DNA from: an uncultured Bacteroidales bacterium
GTDB lineage: Bacteria > Bacteroidota > Bacteroidia > Bacteroidales > Paludibacteraceae
Assembly (NCBI GenBank): GCA_934728255.1
Contig: CAKVEC010000003.1
Location: 186,001-250,000 of the forward strand
DNA length: 64,000 bases
Reading direction: 5' to 3'
This document shows positions 51,478 to 60,080 of this stretch, in pieces. Made by a program: the position numbers and the translations under genes. How positions within the stretch are numbered: position 1 is the first letter of the stretch; every line of letters begins with the position of its first letter. The notes below the pieces were generated by a model, which was not told the DNA's origin, searched no databases, and saw only the letters and a list, made by a program, of their open reading frames with translations.

Positions 51478-52592
51478 AAATCAATGCACAATGCACAATG
51501 CACAATGCACAATGGGCATTATTGGTTCTATTGCTCTTGTTACCATTGACTGTATCGGCAAAGCGTCCGAGTAAGCGGACTGCAGTGGCTCCGGTTGATA
51601 CCATTCCCGCAGTGTTGGCAGATACGGCGGATTTGGCGGACAGCGAGGGCGATGAACCCGGTTCGCTGGACGATATAGAGGTGGAGAGCGTAGGTATTCC
51701 CGAGTGGCTGCAAACGCATATCTCGGGTGATACGCTCTATGTGGCGTGTGCGCAGGATATGTTGCCGCGCCGGTTGGTGGTGATGACCAACGACGGCGAG
51801 TGTCTCTATAAACTGCTGCCTGCCACGATGGGCGAATTGGCGCAGATTGACCACCCCGCAGACAGCGTCTATAAGCATATATGGACGGCAGCACGGGTCA
51901 ATCCGTATGCTACGCCGATAGACTCGCTGCAAGACAGTATTCAGATTGATATGCGCGGGTTCTGTATGCCGGTGGTGAACACTCCCGTTCCCGACGGGCA
52001 ACACCCGCTGCGGGGGTATGTAACCTCGAAGTTCGGTTTCCGCAAATATCGTTTCCACTATGGCACGGATGTAAAAGTGCAGATTGGCGACTCGGTGCGT
52101 GCGTCGTGGGACGGGCAGGTGCGTATTGTAGGTTGGGATCCGCGCGGGTACGGCTACTATGTGGTTATCCGCCACCCCAACGGGTTGGAGACCGTCTATG
52201 GGCACTTGTCGCGCCCGCTGTTCGACGAGGGCGAGGCTATCTATGCGGGCGAGGTACTCGGTTTGGGCGGCAACACGGGGCGCAGCACGGGCAGCCACCT
52301 GCACTACGAGATACGCTATCTCGGCAATGCCATCAATCCCGAACTGTTGGTTGATTTTGCCAAAGGCGAGATACGCTATCCCGAGACGTATATGCTGACC
52401 AAGAAAAGCACTTTCGGACACAGCACCGAACTGAAAGCCGCACAGCAGGCACAGTATCACCGTGTCCGCCAAGGCGATACCCTCGGCGCCATCGCCCGCA
52501 AGTATCATACCACGGTGGGGGCACTCTGCCGTATGAACAGGATCAAGGAGACATCGCTGCTGCAGATCGGGCAGAAGATACGGGTGCGGTAG
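51474..52592 (+). CDS. M23-family peptidoglycan peptidase with C-terminal LysM
   Basis: 372 residues. The signal peptide has a repeat-derived start (MKINAQCTMHNAQ) before the hydrophobic LLVLLLLLPLTVSA. The M23 domain has HYGTD for HxxxD and canonical GSHLHYEIR for HxH; one LysM module (RVRQGDTLGAIARKYHTTV to LLQIGQKIRVR) closes the protein. It should bind and cut peptidoglycan cross-bridges in the periplasm. Its start codon overlaps the previous gene. The repeat encoding residues 4-13 could alter the frame if its copy number changed. Confidence 0.92.
   Translation: MKINAQCTMHNAQWALLVLLLLLPLTVSAKRPSKRTAVAPVDTIPAVLADTADLADSEGDEPGSLDDIEVESVGIPEWLQTHISGDTLYVACAQDMLPRRLVVMTNDGECLYKLLPATMGELAQIDHPADSVYKHIWTAARVNPYATPIDSLQDSIQIDMRGFCMPVVNTPVPDGQHPLRGYVTSKFGFRKYRFHYGTDVKVQIGDSVRASWDGQVRIVGWDPRGYGYYVVIRHPNGLETVYGHLSRPLFDEGEAIYAGEVLGLGGNTGRSTGSHLHYEIRYLGNAINPELLVDFAKGEIRYPETYMLTKKSTFGHSTELKAAQQAQYHRVRQGDTLGAIARKYHTTVGALCRMNRIKETSLLQIGQKIRVR
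51483..51510 (+). repeat. AATGCAC heptamer x4 inside a signal-peptide coding region
   Basis: Four perfect AATGCAC units follow each other, then AATGGG. They lie in codons 4-13 of the M23-LysM gene. The unit is not a multiple of three, so gain or loss of one copy would shift the frame. The same word runs occur in several intergenic regions (24283, 26358, 29549, 46818). Confidence 0.85.
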
Positions 52593-52747
52593 TGTCCGTT
52601 AAGGTATGGTTTGTCTCCATTAATGACCATTAAATAGTCATTAAAAAGCATTATCGGGTAGAGTTCTCCGTTAATTGCCGTTAATCAACCATTAATTGTA
52701 TCTATGGAGAACGTTAATGAACGTCAGTTGCGCTAATTTTGGATATA

Positions 52748-52802
52748 AAATTTATGGTTAATTTGTGGTAATACGGCGTAGCCATCCGTTCCAAACAGCC
52801 CC
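52748..52802 (+). repeat. 55-bp dispersed element, copy 2
   Basis: Matches 13975-14029 over the full 55 bp with six mismatches. It starts AAATTTATGGTTAATTTG and ends AACAGCCCC. The flanks of the two copies differ. Confidence 0.8.
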
Positions 52803-52999
52803 TATTGGGCTATTTGGATAATTTTTGACCATATTTGTCTAAAAAGCGCGGGGCGTGTTGCCCCGCAAAAAAAAGTTTTGCAAGTTTTGTTTTTATAGAT
52901 TCTCGTTATGTTGAACTCACGTTAATTATCCATATAATTGAGCCTTTGATTGCGAGGTATGTATATTGAACATAATTATTACTTGGAGAGTGAAAATAC

Positions 53000-53031
53000 T
53001 TGCATATCTCAATAAGAAATCGTATCTTTGC
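53000..53031 (+). promoter_or_regulatory. Bacteroidota-type promoter for the ATPase gene
   Basis: TTGC at 53000 and TATCTTTGC at 53023-53031, 23 nt apart; the ATG is at 53094. Confidence 0.75.
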
Positions 53032-53093
53032 AACATGATTTATAATGAGATACAAATTATAGAATAGAATTATTATATTGCAAAACTATAATT

Positions 53094-54482
53094 ATGATAT
53101 TCTTAGACCGCACAGAATACATCCGGCGTCTGCAAAATGCACTGTTACGTTCCGAGACGCAGTTTTTGGTACTATATGGCAGGCGTCGTATAGGCAAATC
53201 CACGTTGCTCAAGCATGTCTTGGAATTAGAGCAGCGCGATGTGTATTTTCTTAGCGACCAAACTTCGGAAGTACACCAGCGCACCCTGCTTGCCAAGGCT
53301 ATTGCAGAACGGATAGAGGGTTTTGATAAGGTGATTTATCCTGATTGGGAAACGCTGTTCGTGGCACTCAATCGCCAACTGACAAGTCGTTTGGTGCTCT
53401 GCTTGGACGAGTTTCCTTATATGGTCAAGAGTTGCCCATCGTTGCCGTCGGTATTGCAGAAACTACTTAATGGCAAACTGTTGCGTTTCGATTTGATTAT
53501 ATGCGGTTCGTCGCAACAACTGATGCAAGGCTATGTACTCAACAAACGCGAACCTCTGTACGGTTTGGCGAATGAGATTATCAAACTGACTCCTATTCCT
53601 GCTTATTACCTGAAACAGGCTTTGCTATGTAGTGCTGTAGATGCAGTGGAGGAGTTTGCTATATGGGGTGGTATCCCACGCTATTGGGAGTTGCGGTGCG
53701 ACTATACCGACAAGGGTAGTGCCGTCCGCCAATTGCTTTTATCGCCGCAGGGTATTTTGCACGAAGAGCCGTTGCGACTGCTGCGTGACGATATGCGGGA
53801 TACTGTACAGACCTCTACGCTGCTGTCTATCATTGCGGAGGGTGCCAACCGTATTTCCGAAATAGCATCCCGTGCCGGTAAAGAGACGAGTGCTTTGTCC
53901 GAACCGCTGACCAACCTGCGCGATCTGGGGTATATACGGCGCGAGATACCTTTCGGCGATGATGAGAGGAACTGTAAGAAAGGTATTTATCGGATAAACG
54001 ATAATCTGCTATTGTTCTATTATCGCTTTGTTACGCCCAATAACTCGCTGTTGGAATTGGGAAGGTACGCTATTGTGGAGGAGGTTATCCGCAGTCAGTT
54101 CACTCAGTTTGCCGGAGATACATGGGAATATCTGTGTCGGCAATATGTGAGTGGTAATATGTTAGGCGGTATTGCTTACAAAGTTGCTTCCCGCTGGTGG
54201 GGAAAAATACAGACCTCAACGAGAGATAATGAGATGGTGGAGTTGGACGTGGTAGCCGAGTCGCCGGATAAGAAACATATACTTATCGGCGAGTGTAAAT
54301 GGACACAACAGGAAAATCCTCATCGTCTGCTTCATCGCTTGCAATCCATAGCACCCGCATTGCCCTTTGTCAAGAAGGGGCAGCAAGTACATTTTGCCTT
54401 ATTCTTGAAAAATATGCCTACAGATGTGTCCGCAAATGATGTAATGATATACACTCCTGCAGATGTGCTGTGTAGTGAATAA
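53094..54482 (+). CDS. AAA ATPase with DUF234-type C-terminal nuclease-like domain
   Basis: 462 residues. The N-terminal ATPase has a Walker A GRRRIGKST (29-37) and a Walker B-like LVLCLDEFPYM. A winged-helix region follows, and the C-terminal domain has ELDVVAESPDKKHILIGECKW, with Asp-Glu-Lys spaced as in PD-(D/E)xK nucleases. This arrangement is the archaeal-type ATPase/DUF234 family, common in Bacteroidota, often as accessory genes, with unknown role. It stands alone with its own promoter. No partner toxin gene is adjacent. Confidence 0.85.
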   Translation: MIFLDRTEYIRRLQNALLRSETQFLVLYGRRRIGKSTLLKHVLELEQRDVYFLSDQTSEVHQRTLLAKAIAERIEGFDKVIYPDWETLFVALNRQLTSRLVLCLDEFPYMVKSCPSLPSVLQKLLNGKLLRFDLIICGSSQQLMQGYVLNKREPLYGLANEIIKLTPIPAYYLKQALLCSAVDAVEEFAIWGGIPRYWELRCDYTDKGSAVRQLLLSPQGILHEEPLRLLRDDMRDTVQTSTLLSIIAEGANRISEIASRAGKETSALSEPLTNLRDLGYIRREIPFGDDERNCKKGIYRINDNLLLFYYRFVTPNNSLLELGRYAIVEEVIRSQFTQFAGDTWEYLCRQYVSGNMLGGIAYKVASRWWGKIQTSTRDNEMVELDVVAESPDKKHILIGECKWTQQENPHRLLHRLQSIAPALPFVKKGQQVHFALFLKNMPTDVSANDVMIYTPADVLCSE

Positions 54483-54710
54483 GAGTATAGTTGATTTTTC
54501 TTTGAAACATTAATTTTCTTTGGACATATAATTATCCGTATAATTGGGGCATTAATTGCGAGGTAAGGATATTATTGGCTAATTGGTGAATCAGGGCAAT
54601 CGTATCAAAATCGGATGATAGTTCGGAGCCCGGTTATACCGGCTACTCTCTATGCCGGTAGTTTTTGCATTCTTTTCATTCTTCGCAAACGTATATTTCC
54701 CCAAAATATG

Positions 54711-54846
54711 CAGAATATGCAAATTCCATACCTCATAATATAATTTACGGCAACGACACGATAACGAGATAGGCTTTTATGCAGTGCTTTTATGCAGTTT
54801 ATGCATTGTATATGTTGCATAAAGTGTATAGGTGTTGTTTTGCGGT
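54711..54846 (+). repeat. Dispersed intergenic element, copy 3, array decayed
   Basis: Matches 14190-14337 at both ends (ATATGCAAATTCC...CATAATA and CTTTTATGCAGTGCTTTTATGCA...GCATAAAGTG). The 11-bp array between them is replaced by unrelated sequence (TTTACGGCAACGACACG). The hairpin TTTATGCA/TGCATAAA is conserved while its loop differs. Confidence 0.78.
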
Positions 54847-54933
54847 TGCCCTGTTGGTGGATGATTTTATGTTTTTCAAAATGTCAATTTTACGATAAAT
54901 TATACGATAATTAACGTTTTTTGCAACCAACTC

Positions 54934-54965
54934 TTGCGTGGGTCAATAAAAAGCAGTACCTTTGT
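54934..54965 (+). promoter_or_regulatory. Bacteroidota-type promoter upstream of the leader ORF
   Basis: TTGC at 54934 and TACCTTTGT at 54957-54965, 23 nt apart. Transcription would start near 54972, about 275 nt before the start of the surface protein. Confidence 0.7.
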
Positions 54966-55003
54966 GCGGATTTAGAATGAACAACGGTTAAGACACTCTT
55001 TCT

Positions 55004-55171
55004 ATGACTACTACTGCTTGCCCGCAGGGCATACTGCGTTTCCCTAATACCCCCCCCTATGTCTTAATTGTACGCAATAGTGTGCTGTCTTTCAGCGCAA
55101 TAACGATGTGTCAAATAGGCGAAAGGCTGTTTGATGCAGATTCTTTGTATCCTTATTTCTCATCGCTTTGA
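55004..55171 (+). CDS. Possible 55-residue leader peptide
   Basis: ATG 55004 to TGA 55169-55171 gives a 55-residue frame starting MTTTACPQGILRFP. The product has no recognised domain. It lies in the leader of the 1449-residue surface protein, and its stop comes only 5 nt before a terminator-like hairpin (55177-55210). That arrangement would suit a leader peptide controlling an attenuator, or a free-standing small gene with its own terminator. Coding status is uncertain. Confidence 0.35.
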   Translation: MTTTACPQGILRFPNTPPYVLIVRNSVLSFSAITMCQIGERLFDADSLYPYFSSL

Positions 55172-55176
55172 CTTTC

Positions 55177-55210
55177 AGCCATTGTCTGCATTAGCAGGCA
55201 GTGGCTTTTT
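55177..55210 (+). terminator. Terminator-like hairpin before the surface protein gene
   Basis: AGCCATTGTCTGC pairs with GCAGGCAGTGGCT (two G-T pairs) around about 4 nt, followed by TTTTT. It lies 36 nt upstream of the GTG start at 55246, so some transcripts may stop here before the big gene. Confidence 0.65.
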
Positions 55211-55245
55211 GCTATAGAATTATTAACTCTAAAAACAATACAATA

Positions 55246-58200
55246 GTGAAACAAACAAAACTATTTTTATCCCTGCTGATGCTGGTTGTGTTCGGCATCG
55301 GGAATGTGTGGGGAGCGGAGTATACGACAGTTTATACATTGGCAAGTACAGATAATGGCAAGTCTGTAACAAAAGATGGCGTTCAATGGGCAATGGGGAA
55401 TGATGCTATTACAGCATCTTCTAACAATAGTACTAAATTAACAGGTTTTATTACTCTTACATTGCCTAAAGGGGCTACTTTAATTAAAGTAGAACTGACA
55501 AAAAGTAATCAGTGGGGAACTGGCGCAAAAGTGATCTTTGCTTCGAATGACATTACATTGAATGAATTTACAAATAGTGGAGTATTCAACTTAACAACCA
55601 ATAAGACAGAACTTGTTTATACGTTTACTAAAGGAGGAACTTCTTCTAAAAATGCGTGGGTTAAAGAAATTAAAATAACATATGAAATAAGTGTACAAAA
55701 GCCGAGCGTTTCTTTGACACCCCAGGAGATGACTTTGAATGTGGGTGATGCAAGTAAAGAAATATCTGCAACTATTGAAAATTATACCGGTAATCTGAGT
55801 TGGACATGTTCTTCGGAAGGAATTATAAAACTGATATCCGGTGCAGATACAAAAACTGCCACAATAGAGCCTATTGCGGAAGGAACGTGTGATGTTACGG
55901 CATCTTTTACGGTGGAGGGTACAACGTACTCTGGCAGTTGCCATGTAATTGTGGCACCTGCTGTCTCGCGTTATACCATTACATACGAGACGAATGGAGG
56001 TACTGCGGTAGAAAAGTCCGAGCAACAAACTAATCTGCCCTCTACATTCCCGACCACAATGAAGGCTGGATATAATTTTTATGGTTGGTATGTAGATGCA
56101 GATTGCAAAACATTAGCCGAGGCGGGTGCGCCGCTTACCGATAACGTAACTCTTTATGCGAAATGGGAAGAACCTTATGAGGTATCGTATGCATGGAGTT
56201 TGATTGATGAGGGGTTGGCAGAGAAGGATGTCAATGTATATGTGAAAGGGTATGTTTCTGCAATAGATGATGTGTCGGGGATAGAAAAATATGGCAACAT
56301 TACCTATACAATATCGGATGATAGCAAAACATTAACGGTATTTAGAGGGTATAATCTAAATAATGAGAAATTCACTTCGACAGACAAACTGCACTTGGGT
56401 GATGTGGTGGTTGTTTATGGAAAACTGGTAAACTATAAAAGTAAGTATGAGATAGACGCATCTAACTATATTTATTCGCGCACAGAGGCAGTTGCCCATA
56501 ATATCACTCTTTTGCAGGATGCTGATGCTTATGGCACAATAGATGTTGATAAGACTGCTGCCAAATTGGGTGAGATTGTAAATCTAACAGCAACACCTGC
56601 ATCTCACTGTAAGTTTACAGATTGGATGGTATCTGTTAAGGGAAGCAGCAAGAATATAACGGTTACGGATAATACGTTCATCATGCCTAATGCAGATGTT
56701 GAGGTTATGGGTGGTTTTGAGGAACTACCCAAGTACACCATTTCTTTGGCAGTTGCGAAAAATGGCGAAACAGCATGTGGAACTGTGTATTTTGAGAATA
56801 CCACAGATGATATCCTTGAATGGTATGCTGATGAAGAACCTAAGATTATCGCAAAATCAGCTGATAAAGATGCCTATATATTTGAAAAATGGGAAGTAAC
56901 ATCTGGAACGGCTACTATTGCAGATCCTACGTCTGCCAATACGACTTTGCAGTTGAGTGCAGATGCAGAGATTACGGCTTATTTTATACCCAAGCCAGTT
57001 GCTGCCACCATTACATTGTGGGAGAATGGGGTGGAGAATCCGAGTAAGTTGAATGGTAATGTGGGTGAGGCGATTACGCTGCCGACCACGGCGGGAGGAA
57101 ACTGCAATAAGTCAGTGGCTTTTGTGGGCTGGAGCGAGGTGGAGATCGCCAACTCGGCAAATGCACCTGCAGACAAGTTCTATGCTCCCGGTACGGTTTA
57201 TACAATACAACAGGAGAATACTACGCTCTATGCGGTGTATGCAAAGGACTTGAAACAAGTATTTTTATCGGAAGATTTTAGTGAGTTAACAACAGGTAAT
57301 CTTGATAATCAGGGGAGCCTGTGGAATGGTAATGCAAACTTTACTGCAAATACTGCATATCCTGCTGGCGGAGTGGTAAAATTGGGAGGTAAGAGTAGTA
57401 CGGGTTCTTTGAAATCGAAAGTATTAACTATTGCCGCGGGGAATACTATTAATGTTTCATTTGATGTGTTAGGTTGGACTACGGTAGAAGGTAATATTAA
57501 GGTTACGGTTGCTGGCACAGGTAATCAGACAATCACATACAAAGCAACTAAATCTGATAAGTTTGAAAGTAAGTCTGTAGATTTTGTTTTAACAAAAGAA
57601 AATCCGACAATTACTATAGAAACTACGGCTAAACGTGCGTTTATAGACAATGTAATTGTGTCAGCAAAAGGTTATTCCGACTATTCGACTACTTGTGCGG
57701 AGGCGGTAGAGGTGGCAATGCCGACGTTCTCCGTGGCGGGCGGTGAATACACCGAGGCACAAAGCGTGGAAATCAGTTGCGCAACGGCTGGTGCCATCAT
57801 CTATTATACCTTCGACGGTACGGAACCGACGAGTGCTTCAAATAAATATAGCGGTGCAATCAACGTGGATAAATCGATGTTTATCAAAGCGATTGCATAT
57901 ATCGGGACAGATAACTATAGCGATGTAGCGACAGCAGAGTATGTGGTATTGCAAGCGCAAACAATCAAAGTAACCAATGGGGATAATGAAGAATTTACGG
58001 AGGCTACTATTTATGCCGATGGCGAGGGCAATGCACTGACTGCATATATTGATTATAATTCAACAGGGGCAGTAACCGTTACAGCAGATGATGAGACATT
58101 GGTGGATATTACTACCAATGATATGTATGGTACGCTGGTAGTTTCGCTTGTAGCCAAAGGCAAAGCGGGTACGACGACCATTACCGTGAATGTCGCAAAA

Positions 58201-59595
58201 GATGAGACCTACGTTTCAGGTAGTGCATCGTTTGTGCTGCACGTGATTGAGCATAAGACGATAGTAAGTATGTCGTTTGCTGCGGCTTCGTACGAGGCTA
58301 CATTGGGCGAGGAGTTCACTGCACCAACATTGACCGTCAGCCCGTCTGTTGTACCGATTGTATATAGCAGTTCGGACGAGAATGCGGCAAAGGTGGATGC
58401 TACTACGGGCGAAATTACGTTGGTGGGTATGGGTACCACTACAATTACGGCTACATACGCCGGCGATGAGACCCACGATCCCGCTACGGCACAATATACA
58501 CTCAATGTTACCGACCCGAATGCTGATATAATTGATGTGGCATTTACAGGAGCAGAATATATTTCTTCCATTTCGTATATTGATTGGGAAAAGGAAGGTA
58601 ATACACATACTATTTATAAGGGCAATTCTGCTCAATCAGAACCGAAAAATGGTAGTGGTATTCAAATTCGAAGTTCAAATAGCACTTCCGGTATTGTTTC
58701 TACGGTTTCAAAAGGTTTTATCAAAAGTGTATCCATTACATTTGCTAAAGAAAACACAAATGGCATAGATATTTATGCTAATTTGACTCCATATAAATCT
58801 GCTGCTGACTTATATGATGGAGGAACATCAGGTGTTAAGTTGACGTCTTTGAAAGGACTGGCAGATGAAACTGTGACATTTGTTCCTACGGCAAATTATC
58901 CATATATTGGTATTCGCTCAAATAAAAATGCTGCCTATATCAAGCAGATTGCTATTGCGTGGACACCGACAGAGGTCGTACGTATGGGATTGACGGAAGG
59001 CAAGTTCGGGACGATCTGTCTGGAAAAGAGTGTTACTACATCGCTTGGGGCTTCGTTCTATGAGATTGCGTACCGCGAAGACCAAAACGGCGAACCGTAT
59101 AAGGTGCTCTTTGATGAGGTGAAGACTCTCGAAGCGGGTGTACCGTATATATTCTTGGCAGAAGACGAGCAGATAACCGTGGTGTACGGCGATGAGACGG
59201 CAATCGTAGCCGGTAGCCGAAACGGTCTGGTGGGCACGTTTGCGGCTATACAAGACGGTGCTGCGGGGACGGCAGGCAATACATTAGAGAACAACTATCT
59301 GGTGAACAACAACCAGATCCGCAAGTGCGGAGGCAACTGCAGTCTGCCGGCCAACAGGGCATATATCCGTATGGGCGATGTAAGCACACTGCAGACGGCA
59401 CCGCAACCGGGTCGCCGCCGTGTAACGCTGCAGAACGCCGCTACCGGTACTGCTACCGGTTGGGAAGGCATAACGGAGGACTGCACTGTGGCACCGATAC
59501 AGGAGGGTATCTATGATGTTCTCGGACGTAAGTTGGAAAACGCTGAAAGCGGATTCTATATTATCAATGGTAAGAAACAAGTGATTGTAAAATAA
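55246..59595 (+). CDS. Large multidomain surface protein with sorting-like C-terminus
   Basis: 1449 residues from GTG 55246, chosen because it gives the signal peptide MKQTKLFLSLLMLVVFGIG...WGA; an earlier in-frame GTG lies in the terminator hairpin. Order of modules: unknown N-terminal domain (30-150), Big_2-like (155-235), InlB repeat (243-315), OB-like domain (311-410), two repeat domains (417-580), InlB-like (586-665), a jelly-roll-like domain (670-815), CHB_HEX-like (825-905), Big-like (1008-1095) and a C-terminal region ending EGIYDVLGRKLEN...IINGKKQVIVK. That end resembles Bacteroidota sorting domains. Likely displayed on the surface; ligand unknown. Confidence 0.88.
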   Translation: MKQTKLFLSLLMLVVFGIGNVWGAEYTTVYTLASTDNGKSVTKDGVQWAMGNDAITASSNNSTKLTGFITLTLPKGATLIKVELTKSNQWGTGAKVIFASNDITLNEFTNSGVFNLTTNKTELVYTFTKGGTSSKNAWVKEIKITYEISVQKPSVSLTPQEMTLNVGDASKEISATIENYTGNLSWTCSSEGIIKLISGADTKTATIEPIAEGTCDVTASFTVEGTTYSGSCHVIVAPAVSRYTITYETNGGTAVEKSEQQTNLPSTFPTTMKAGYNFYGWYVDADCKTLAEAGAPLTDNVTLYAKWEEPYEVSYAWSLIDEGLAEKDVNVYVKGYVSAIDDVSGIEKYGNITYTISDDSKTLTVFRGYNLNNEKFTSTDKLHLGDVVVVYGKLVNYKSKYEIDASNYIYSRTEAVAHNITLLQDADAYGTIDVDKTAAKLGEIVNLTATPASHCKFTDWMVSVKGSSKNITVTDNTFIMPNADVEVMGGFEELPKYTISLAVAKNGETACGTVYFENTTDDILEWYADEEPKIIAKSADKDAYIFEKWEVTSGTATIADPTSANTTLQLSADAEITAYFIPKPVAATITLWENGVENPSKLNGNVGEAITLPTTAGGNCNKSVAFVGWSEVEIANSANAPADKFYAPGTVYTIQQENTTLYAVYAKDLKQVFLSEDFSELTTGNLDNQGSLWNGNANFTANTAYPAGGVVKLGGKSSTGSLKSKVLTIAAGNTINVSFDVLGWTTVEGNIKVTVAGTGNQTITYKATKSDKFESKSVDFVLTKENPTITIETTAKRAFIDNVIVSAKGYSDYSTTCAEAVEVAMPTFSVAGGEYTEAQSVEISCATAGAIIYYTFDGTEPTSASNKYSGAINVDKSMFIKAIAYIGTDNYSDVATAEYVVLQAQTIKVTNGDNEEFTEATIYADGEGNALTAYIDYNSTGAVTVTADDETLVDITTNDMYGTLVVSLVAKGKAGTTTITVNVAKDETYVSGSASFVLHVIEHKTIVSMSFAAASYEATLGEEFTAPTLTVSPSVVPIVYSSSDENAAKVDATTGEITLVGMGTTTITATYAGDETHDPATAQYTLNVTDPNADIIDVAFTGAEYISSISYIDWEKEGNTHTIYKGNSAQSEPKNGSGIQIRSSNSTSGIVSTVSKGFIKSVSITFAKENTNGIDIYANLTPYKSAADLYDGGTSGVKLTSLKGLADETVTFVPTANYPYIGIRSNKNAAYIKQIAIAWTPTEVVRMGLTEGKFGTICLEKSVTTSLGASFYEIAYREDQNGEPYKVLFDEVKTLEAGVPYIFLAEDEQITVVYGDETAIVAGSRNGLVGTFAAIQDGAAGTAGNTLENNYLVNNNQIRKCGGNCSLPANRAYIRMGDVSTLQTAPQPGRRRVTLQNAATGTATGWEGITEDCTVAPIQEGIYDVLGRKLENAESGFYIINGKKQVIVK

Positions 59596-59616
59596 TTCTC
59601 TAAAACGCCGAAACGT

Positions 59617-59739
59617 ATGAAAAAGCAATATAATCAACCCCGTGTGGAGACAGTGGGGATGGAATCGGAAACAAATATCCTTTATGCCGTCAGTATGATG
59701 GTGAATACATTCAGTACGGATGGTATGGTAGGCGACTAA
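59617..59739 (+). CDS. 40-residue peptide after the surface protein
   Basis: ATG 59617 to TAA 59737-59739. The product starts MKKQYNQPRVETVGMESE and ends STDGMVGD. Short peptides starting MKK-Y-P-xVE are often seen behind large exported proteins in Bacteroidota; no function is known to me. It lies 21 nt downstream of the big gene and just before a perfect terminator, so it belongs to that transcript. Confidence 0.6.
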   Translation: MKKQYNQPRVETVGMESETNILYAVSMMVNTFSTDGMVGD

Positions 59740-59763
59740 CGGGGGGAAATCTTCGATGTTGGC

Positions 59764-59796
59764 TCGGGCTGCTTGGCAATTTGCCAAGCAGCCCGA
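59764..59796 (+). terminator. Perfect 15-bp hairpin
   Basis: TCGGGCTGCTTGGCA (59764-59778) is the exact complement of TGCCAAGCAGCCCGA (59782-59796) around a 3-nt loop. It ends the surface-protein transcript. Confidence 0.8.
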
Positions 59797-59898
59797 ATGC
59801 GTTTATGGGGGCTTCCCCCGCATAGGGGGCTAATAGGACTAATAGAACCAATAAGACTAATAGAGGAATGGGGAATAGGGACAAAAATGGGGTGGGTA

Positions 59899-59930
59899 TT
59901 GTGTATTTTAGGAAAAAGCAGTATCTTTGC
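59899..59930 (+). promoter_or_regulatory. Bacteroidota-type promoter for kbl
   Basis: TTGT at 59899 and TATCTTTGC at 59922-59930, 23 nt apart. Confidence 0.75.
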
Positions 59931-59947
59931 GGGGTAAAAACTATGCA

Positions 59948-60030
59948 ACGTGCAACCACTAACGCGGCGCAGCCGCCACCAACGCATAGCCACAAACGTG
60001 CAACCACCAAACGCAGAGCCACAAACGTTT
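59948..60030 (+). repeat. Direct repeats in the kbl leader
   Basis: CGTGCAACCACTAACGC (about 59948) and CGTGCAACCACCAAACGC (about 59997) are each followed by a form of CAxAGCCACAAACG. The unit is about 49 bp, with the first copy expanded. The role is unknown; it lies in the presumed 5' leader. Confidence 0.5.
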
Positions 60031-60080
60031 GCACAACAAACCACTAACACGACGGAACAAACCTTTTAACAAAACATACT

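Larger units (their letters stand above)
52593..53093. other. Gap with TTAAT-rich repeats and the 55-bp element
   Basis: 501 bp without a gene. CATTAATGAC, CATTAAATAGT and CATTAAAAAGC (about 52619-52650) and GTTAATTGCC, GTTAATCAACC (about 52670) form quasi-periodic 10-11-bp runs. The 55-bp element lies at 52748-52802. GCGGGG-CGTGTTG-CCCCGC (52850-52868) is a hairpin followed by A residues. A promoter ends the gap. Confidence 0.7.
54483..55003. other. Gap before the large surface protein
   Basis: About 520 bp without a gene. It holds the third copy of the dispersed element (54711-54846), a short GCCGGTA-GTTTTTG stretch near 54650 with partial palindromy, and the promoter at 54934-54965. Nothing else was recognised. 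Confidence 0.7.
59740..60080. other. Gap between the peptide gene and kbl
   Basis: 341 bp. It contains a terminator, a 9-bp TAATAGGAC-type run (59831-59866: TAATAGGAC, TAATAGAAC, CAATAAGAC, TAATAGAGG), the kbl promoter, and direct repeats in the kbl leader. No gene. Confidence 0.7.

Noticed and set aside
59711..60050. Overlapping minus-strand frames between the peptide gene and kbl
   Set aside because: They overlap a perfect terminator and the kbl promoter, and their products are low-complexity.
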